In this document: one piece after another, positions 7,988 through 12,088 of the stretch | Position numbering within the stretch: position 1 is the stretch's first letter | Layout of the letters: each line of letters begins with the position of its first letter | Assembly (NCBI GenBank): GCA_017965685.1 | Contig: JAGCPM010000096.1 | Span: 1-12,088 of the forward strand | Length of the DNA stretch: 12,088 bases | Direction of reading: 5' to 3' | Origin: Kiritimatiellia bacterium | GTDB lineage: Bacteria; Verrucomicrobiota; Kiritimatiellia; RFP12; UBA1067 | Made by a program: the position numbers and the translations under genes | The notes under the pieces: generated by a model | The model's input: only the letters and a program-made list of their open reading frames with translations | The model's database searches: none | What the model was told of the DNA's origin: nothing

Positions 7988-8994
7988 CCGGTCCGGCGAG
8001 AGGCGTTCTGCTTGCGGCGGCGTTTCTCGCCGCCACGCGCGCCTTTGCCGTGGATGCCTCGAACCGCTACAGGTCGCCCCGCAATCCCGAAAGAAAAATC
8101 CGCCCAACGACCGAACTTATCGTGCTCCACACCACCGAAGCTCCAGCTCGCAGTTCTCTCGCCAAAGTCTCGGAGCGCGGCGAGTGTCACTACTGCGTTA
8201 CGGAGGAGGGTGTCATCTACCGCATCGTCGATCGCGACAAGGAAGCGTTCCATGCCGGACGCTCAATGTGGAAGGGCAAGGAGGACGTGGACAAGTTTTC
8301 AATTGGCATAGAGTGCGTAGGCTATCATGACCAGGCGATGGGAACGGTCCAGCTGGCCGCAATCCGCGACCTTGTTGACGACCTCAAGAAAATGTACCGC
8401 CTGACCGACGACAAGGTCGTGACGCAAAGCCAGGTGGCATACGGAAGGCCGAACAAGTGGCAGAAGCACAACCATCGCGGAAGAAAGCGGTGCGGAATGC
8501 TTTTCGCGATGCCGAGCGTAAGGCGCGTCCTCGGACTCAAGACACGTGCGGCGTCCGATCCCGACGTCAAAGCCGGGCGGCTCGTTGTTGGCGATGACTA
8601 TCTTGCGAAAGTCCTTTACGGGAACATAGACACTTTCAAGTCCACATACGCGCGCGTCAAGACTTCGGTCCCGCCGCCTGTCAGACAGGATGGCGGAGAA
8701 ACCGGCGGCGGATTTTTCAGCAGGCTCTTCGGCTCTCCGAAAACCGCCGAGCCTAAGCCGGCGCCAAAGACGGCTCTCAAGTGGCGCGCTCCGGCATCGA
8801 TCGAAGATCTGAAGAAAATGGGATACGTCAAAAAAGGCGTGGTCAAGCCTGGCGTCACGGCCGCTTCGATAGCTGGCGGAAAGTGGAACTATTCGACTAC
8901 ATACTACACGATCCGCGACAAGGTGATACCGGGCAACCTGATAAATCCGGCAAAGATAGAAGTGGGGATGGAGATATGGATGAAAAAGCAGTAA
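7984..8994 (+). CDS. Secreted N-acetylmuramoyl-L-alanine amidase (Amidase_2 fold) with LysM-like C-terminus
   Basis: Predicted 336 aa exported protein. Residues 1-22 form a signal peptide (hydrophobic VLLAAAFLAA, cleavage after AFA). The Amidase_2 / AmpD / T7-lysozyme fold follows. VLHTTE (47-52) supplies the first zinc ligand, His49. HYCVTEEGVIYRIV, FHAGRSMW and SIGIECVGYH are typical substrate-groove segments. HRGRKRCG (164-171) offers Cys170 as a ligand of the T7-lysozyme/PGRP kind. The position where the second ligand His is expected reads TQSQVAYG, with Gln148 instead. The protein may therefore bind zinc unusually, for example through His162 or His164, or be a non-catalytic muropeptide binder. 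After a Pro/Lys-rich linker (about 225-260), the last 70 residues look like a divergent LysM module (SIAGGKWNY, then NLINPAKIEVGMEIWM). The start overlaps the der stop (ATGA). Fold confident, activity uncertain. Confidence 0.85.
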   Translation: MTGPARGVLLAAAFLAATRAFAVDASNRYRSPRNPERKIRPTTELIVLHTTEAPARSSLAKVSERGECHYCVTEEGVIYRIVDRDKEAFHAGRSMWKGKEDVDKFSIGIECVGYHDQAMGTVQLAAIRDLVDDLKKMYRLTDDKVVTQSQVAYGRPNKWQKHNHRGRKRCGMLFAMPSVRRVLGLKTRAASDPDVKAGRLVVGDDYLAKVLYGNIDTFKSTYARVKTSVPPPVRQDGGETGGGFFSRLFGSPKTAEPKPAPKTALKWRAPASIEDLKKMGYVKKGVVKPGVTAASIAGGKWNYSTTYYTIRDKVIPGNLINPAKIEVGMEIWMKKQ

Positions 8995-10268
8995 TGGTTT
9001 TCTCCGCGATCGTGTTCGCGGCCTGCGCGTTCGCGGATGTATCCGTCGCGGAACATGGCGGCGACATAAACGCCGCAATCGACGCCGTGGCGGAAGCCGG
9101 CGGCGGAAGAGTTTTGGTGCCAGATGGCGAATGGGCGTCCAAAGGCCCAATCCGCCTCAAGAGCGGCGTAGAGCTGCATCTTGAGAAGGATGCGAAAATC
9201 GTCTTCTCCGACGATCCTGCGGACTACCTTCCCGCCGTCGACACGACATGGGAGGGCATCTTCTGCCGCAATTATTCCCCGCTCGTCTACGCGTACGGCT
9301 GCACGAACGTCTCGATAACTGGCGGAGGAACTTTCGCGCCGAAGATGGGAACCTGGAAGAAATGGTTTGCGCGTCCGCAGTCGCACAGGGACGCGACGGC
9401 TTGGCTCTATTATGCAATGTCCACGAACATGCCCGTTTCGGCGCGCGACGTGACGAAACTGGATGGAGCTAACATGCGGCCGTATCTCATGCAGTTCAAC
9501 AAGTGCGCCAACGTCCTTCTGGATGGATTCAAGATCCGCTCGTCTCCAATGTGGTGCGTCCATCTTCTCGAAACGGACGATGTGCAGGTCCGCAATCTCG
9601 ACATCTATGCCCACGGCCACAACAATGACGGAATCGACATTGAATACTGCCGCAACGTGCTTGTCGAGAACTGCCGCTTCAACCAAGGCGACGATGCCGT
9701 TGTCATCAAGGCCGGACGCAATCAGGACGCTTGGCGGCTGGGCAAGTGCACCGAGAACGTCGAGATAAGGAACTGCGAGATTGTCGATGGCCATGTGTTG
9801 CTGGGCATAGGAAGCGAGATGTCCGGCGGTGTCCGCAATGTATGGATGCACGACTGCAAGATGACCGGAAGCGCCCTCAACGTGTTCTATATGAAGACGA
9901 ACGAGCGCAGAGGCGGCTTCATAGAAAACATAAAAATGGAGAATTGCACCGTAGAGGCCAAAGGCAGGCATCGCCCGAAAAGCGTTGTCGGCATCGAGAC
10001 CGGCGTCCTTTACCAGTGGGCTGCGCTACCTACATTCGAGGTGAAGCCGACGCGTATAAGGAACATCGTCGCCGAAAACGTCCATGTCAACCACGCCGAC
10101 CATCTCGTCTTCATAGACGGTGACGCGAGAAGTCCGGTTGAAGGCGTGACCATGAGGAACGTCACATGCGACAGGATATATGGAGAGAAAACCGTCATCC
10201 GCAACGCTGTTGGCGTATCTCTCGATGGCGAACAGCTCTGTAAGACACAAGAAAGGCTCCGGAAATGA
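8976..10268 (+). CDS. Secreted glycoside hydrolase family 28 (polygalacturonase-like)
   Basis: Predicted 430 aa exported beta-helix enzyme; GH28 enzymes hydrolyse alpha-1,4-galacturonide or related pectic linkages by inversion. The ATG at 8976 (19-base overlap with the amidase gene, purine-rich GGGGATGGAG upstream) gives a signal peptide ending CAFA. The ATG at 8994 (TAATG junction) would leave only a 14-residue one and cannot be excluded. The family core is clear: an N-terminal DINAAIDAVAEAGGGRV region, SPMWCVHLLE, NND (216-218, Asp218), GDD (238-240, Asp239 and Asp240) and GH (272-273, His273), then GIGSEMSGGVRNV. The fourth GH28 motif, usually R-I-K, reads Y-M-K (305-307), keeping Lys307 but losing the Arg. 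Exact substrate (homogalacturonan, rhamnogalacturonan or other) cannot be read from sequence. The stop overlaps the thioesterase start by four bases. Confidence 0.9.
   Translation: MDEKAVMVFSAIVFAACAFADVSVAEHGGDINAAIDAVAEAGGGRVLVPDGEWASKGPIRLKSGVELHLEKDAKIVFSDDPADYLPAVDTTWEGIFCRNYSPLVYAYGCTNVSITGGGTFAPKMGTWKKWFARPQSHRDATAWLYYAMSTNMPVSARDVTKLDGANMRPYLMQFNKCANVLLDGFKIRSSPMWCVHLLETDDVQVRNLDIYAHGHNNDGIDIEYCRNVLVENCRFNQGDDAVVIKAGRNQDAWRLGKCTENVEIRNCEIVDGHVLLGIGSEMSGGVRNVWMHDCKMTGSALNVFYMKTNERRGGFIENIKMENCTVEAKGRHRPKSVVGIETGVLYQWAALPTFEVKPTRIRNIVAENVHVNHADHLVFIDGDARSPVEGVTMRNVTCDRIYGEKTVIRNAVGVSLDGEQLCKTQERLRK
10249..10256 (+). promoter_or_regulatory. Shine-Dalgarno-like site for the hotdog thioesterase
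   Basis: AAGAAAGG lies eight bases before the ATG at 10265, within the last codons of the GH28 gene. It supports that start in addition to the ATGA overlap. Confidence 0.5.
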
Positions 10269-10669
10269 ACGGATTCGGCACGATGGAAGAGGCGAGAGAT
10301 TATTTCTCAAAGGACCGCTTCGCGACAGAAAACGGAATGGTGCTGGACGAAAGAGGCGAAGGCTTCGCTTTGTGCAGCATGGTCGTAGGCGAGCGGCATA
10401 AAAACGCCTACGGCGGCGTCATGGGCGGCGCGATATTCACGCTCGCCGATTTCGCCTTTGCCGCGTTGACCAACGACCGTGAAAGGGTTACGGTCGCGCA
10501 GCAGGTCTCGATAAACTATCTCAATGCGCCGAAGGGCGGCAAACTCTTAGCCAAGGCGCGCTACATAAAGGACGGCCGCAGCTCGTGCGTGGCCGTTGTT
10601 GACGTGACGGACGACACCGGCCGCCACATTGCGCAATTCACTGGAACAGGATTCAAACTCTCGAAATGA
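10265..10669 (+). CDS. PaaI-like hotdog-fold thioesterase
   Basis: A 134 aa cytosolic protein with no signal peptide and the length of a single hotdog domain. The signature helix segment is visible: HKNAYGGVMGGAIFTLADFA (45-64), corresponding to the HxNxxGxxxGGxxxxLxD pattern of PaaI/YbgC-related acyl-CoA thioesterases. Asn47 and Asp62 stand at the usual positions of the oxyanion-side and catalytic acidic residues. The usual His-Gly-Gly is Met-Gly-Gly, a common variant. The second half (VAQQVSINYLNAPKGGKLLAKARYIKDGRSSCVAVVDVTDD) fits the beta-sheet half of the fold. The likely reaction is hydrolysis of a small or aromatic acyl-CoA, but the substrate is unknown. It is overlapped at both ends (ATGA) by genes for secreted glycosidases, and its connection to them is not obvious. 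Confidence 0.88.
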   Translation: MNGFGTMEEARDYFSKDRFATENGMVLDERGEGFALCSMVVGERHKNAYGGVMGGAIFTLADFAFAALTNDRERVTVAQQVSINYLNAPKGGKLLAKARYIKDGRSSCVAVVDVTDDTGRHIAQFTGTGFKLSK

Positions 10670-12088
10670 AAAACATCATATTCGCATTGTGCATACTCTC
10701 CTCTGCCGTTTTCGCGGAAGGCGAGAAGGCGATTCCGAATTCGCAGGGTGCTTGCGTGAATCCTGCGGGCGACGAGATATCGGTTACCACCAAATGCCTC
10801 AGGTTCAATGGCAAACCTGTCGTGCCGGTCATGGGCGAGATGCACTTCGCGCGCGTTCCGGCGAACGAATGGCGCGATTATGTGCGCAAGATGAAATCCG
10901 GCGGCGTGGATATCCTCGCCACCTACGTCTTCTGGACACACCACGAGGAGAAAGAGGGAGCGTACAACTTCTCTGGGCGGCGCGATGTCGGCGCGTTCCT
11001 GAAGATTTGCGAGGAGGAAGGCATGAAGGTCGTCTTGCGCATGGGACCTTGGTGCCACGGCGAAGTGCGAAACGGCGGCTTTCCGGACTGGCTTGTCGAG
11101 AAGATCGGCGCCGGCACGAAGCACCTCAGGGCTACCGATCCGGAATACATGGCGCTGACCGAAAGATTCTGGCGGCGTCTCTTCAGGGAAGTGTACGGTC
11201 ATTTCTGGAAGCAGGGCGGATGCGTTGTCGGCTGCCAGATCGAGAACGAATGCAGAGGTCCATGGCCGTACATGCAGGCATTGAAGGACCTTTGCCGCAA
11301 CATCGGTTTCGACGTTCCTTTCTACACGCGCACCGGCTGGCCAGCCATGAAGGGTAGAATCGCGTATGGCGAGCTTCTGCCTCTCTTCGGAGATTATGTG
11401 GATGGACATTGGGGCCGCGGCAACGAAGTTTCGCCCGGCGCGTTCCGGAGGATATGGAAGTTCACCTCGCGCCGCTCTTCCGAGAATATCGCAACCGAGA
11501 TGATACCGAAGGAGCTTCTCGGCAAGGACGAGGGCGCGGTCGCGGAATATCCGTTCCTTACGTGCGAGCTTGGCGGAGGAATGTCTTACGCATACCACCG
11601 CCGTGTCAGAGTGCATCCGGAGGATACGTATTCCATCGCGATCGTAAAGCTCGGCTCTGGCTCCAACATGCTCGGCTACTACATGTACGCGAGCGGCACG
11701 AATCCCTCGGACGGCGCGACATGGTTCAACGAGAGCCAGTCTTCGCCATACACGAACAACAACGACCTGCCTCCGCTCTCATACGACTACCAGTCGCCAA
11801 TCGGCGAATTCGGCGAGCTCAATCCCGTTTGGCATGCGCTGCGGCCGCTCCACTTGTTCTGCCGCAATTTCGGCGCCGATTTCGCGCTGGAGAGCCCGGA
11901 GTTCTTCGACGAACACCATACGCGCCGCGGACCGTTCCATTTCTTCTGCGACTACAACCGCGTGACAAACCGCAATGGCCGCGCGTATATCGTTCCGGAA
12001 AACTGGAAAACCCGTCTCGGCACGATCAGATCCGCGACCGCCCAGCCCGTCGAATGGAAGGGCGACACTCTGGTAATGATGAAGATTC
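10666..12088 (+). CDS. Secreted glycoside hydrolase family 35 beta-galactosidase, 3' partial
   Basis: The frame opens at the ATG at 10666 (ATGA overlap with the thioesterase stop) and runs off the right edge after 474 codons. The N-terminus is a signal peptide (MKNIIFALCILSSAVFA, about 17 residues). The catalytic TIM barrel follows with GH35 landmarks: GEMHFARVPANEW, a YVFWTHHEE block where WNxHE is usual, RMGPWCHGEVRNGGFPDWL, QIENE with the predicted acid/base Glu195, and TCELGGGMSYAYHRR with the predicted nucleophile Glu301, then LGSGSNMLGYYMYASGTNP. GH35 enzymes release terminal beta-linked galactose with retention; exported bacterial members often act on plant galactans or glycan side chains. 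The C-terminal beta domains are missing because of the window edge, so full length and any carbohydrate-binding module are unknown. No strong ribosome binding site is seen, so coupling to the upstream gene is likely. Confidence 0.92.
   Translation, partial: MKNIIFALCILSSAVFAEGEKAIPNSQGACVNPAGDEISVTTKCLRFNGKPVVPVMGEMHFARVPANEWRDYVRKMKSGGVDILATYVFWTHHEEKEGAYNFSGRRDVGAFLKICEEEGMKVVLRMGPWCHGEVRNGGFPDWLVEKIGAGTKHLRATDPEYMALTERFWRRLFREVYGHFWKQGGCVVGCQIENECRGPWPYMQALKDLCRNIGFDVPFYTRTGWPAMKGRIAYGELLPLFGDYVDGHWGRGNEVSPGAFRRIWKFTSRRSSENIATEMIPKELLGKDEGAVAEYPFLTCELGGGMSYAYHRRVRVHPEDTYSIAIVKLGSGSNMLGYYMYASGTNPSDGATWFNESQSSPYTNNNDLPPLSYDYQSPIGEFGELNPVWHALRPLHLFCRNFGADFALESPEFFDEHHTRRGPFHFFCDYNRVTNRNGRAYIVPENWKTRLGTIRSATAQPVEWKGDTLVMMKI

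Noticed and set aside
8781..8975. Upstream in-frame ATG at 8781 as the GH28 start
   Set aside because: It would run through the 3' part of the amidase gene and bury the signal peptide about 65 residues inside the protein, which is incompatible with export.
8904..9971. Antisense open frame of 355 codons opposite GH28
   Set aside because: The sense strand carries clear GH28 motifs throughout. The antisense product has no signal or known motif.
10561..11616. Antisense open frame of 351 codons opposite the thioesterase and GH35 genes
   Set aside because: It crosses two well-supported + strand genes and their overlap junction and contains no recognisable protein features.

Overview
The window is a compact, single-strand bacterial gene block. 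Nine protein-coding genes all read on the + strand and fill almost the whole 12 kb. Only about 16 bases lie between genes. Most junctions are stop/start overlaps of four bases (ATGA or GTGA), so the whole window looks like the inside of one long operon or read-through transcription unit. I see no tRNA, rRNA, CRISPR array, insertion sequence, promoter or hairpin terminator, and no gene-free stretch approaching 300 bases. The first gene is cut at its 5' end and the last at its 3' end. TGA is used as a normal stop, so the standard bacterial code applies.

Layout: (1) the 3' part of a PpiD/SurA-like envelope folding factor; (2) dut, dUTPase; (3) def, peptide deformylase; (4) dnaE, a long (1401 aa) DNA polymerase III alpha subunit; (5) der, the double-GTPase ribosome assembly factor; (6) a secreted zinc amidase of the Amidase_2 / AmpD / T7-lysozyme fold with a LysM-like C-terminus; (7) a secreted GH28 (polygalacturonase-family) glycoside hydrolase; (8) a small hotdog-fold (PaaI-like) thioesterase; (9) a secreted GH35 beta-galactosidase, truncated by the window end.

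Genes 1-5 are housekeeping: protein folding, nucleotide pool sanitation, N-terminal processing, replication and ribosome assembly. Genes 6-9 are envelope or carbohydrate functions: wall turnover, then a pair of exported enzymes that could act on pectin (a GH28 for galacturonan-type backbones, a GH35 for beta-galactosyl side chains). They are joined to the housekeeping block with no intergenic space.

The GC content looks high (somewhat under 60 percent by eye, not counted). The secreted plant-polysaccharide hydrolases, the style of the GH28, GH35 and amidase sequences, and the PpiD-like protein together suggest a Gram-negative, polysaccharide-degrading member of the PVC group, most likely Verrucomicrobiota/Kiritimatiellota from a gut or anaerobic environment. 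This is inference from resemblance, not a database result.

I do not see a wholly new system. The points most worth a second look are a glutamine where the amidase should have a zinc-ligand histidine, large low-complexity and acidic insertions in DnaE together with a complete PHP metal site, a missing canonical Arg in the GH28 active site, and the fusion of core replication/translation genes with pectin-type glycosidases into one overlapping gene string.
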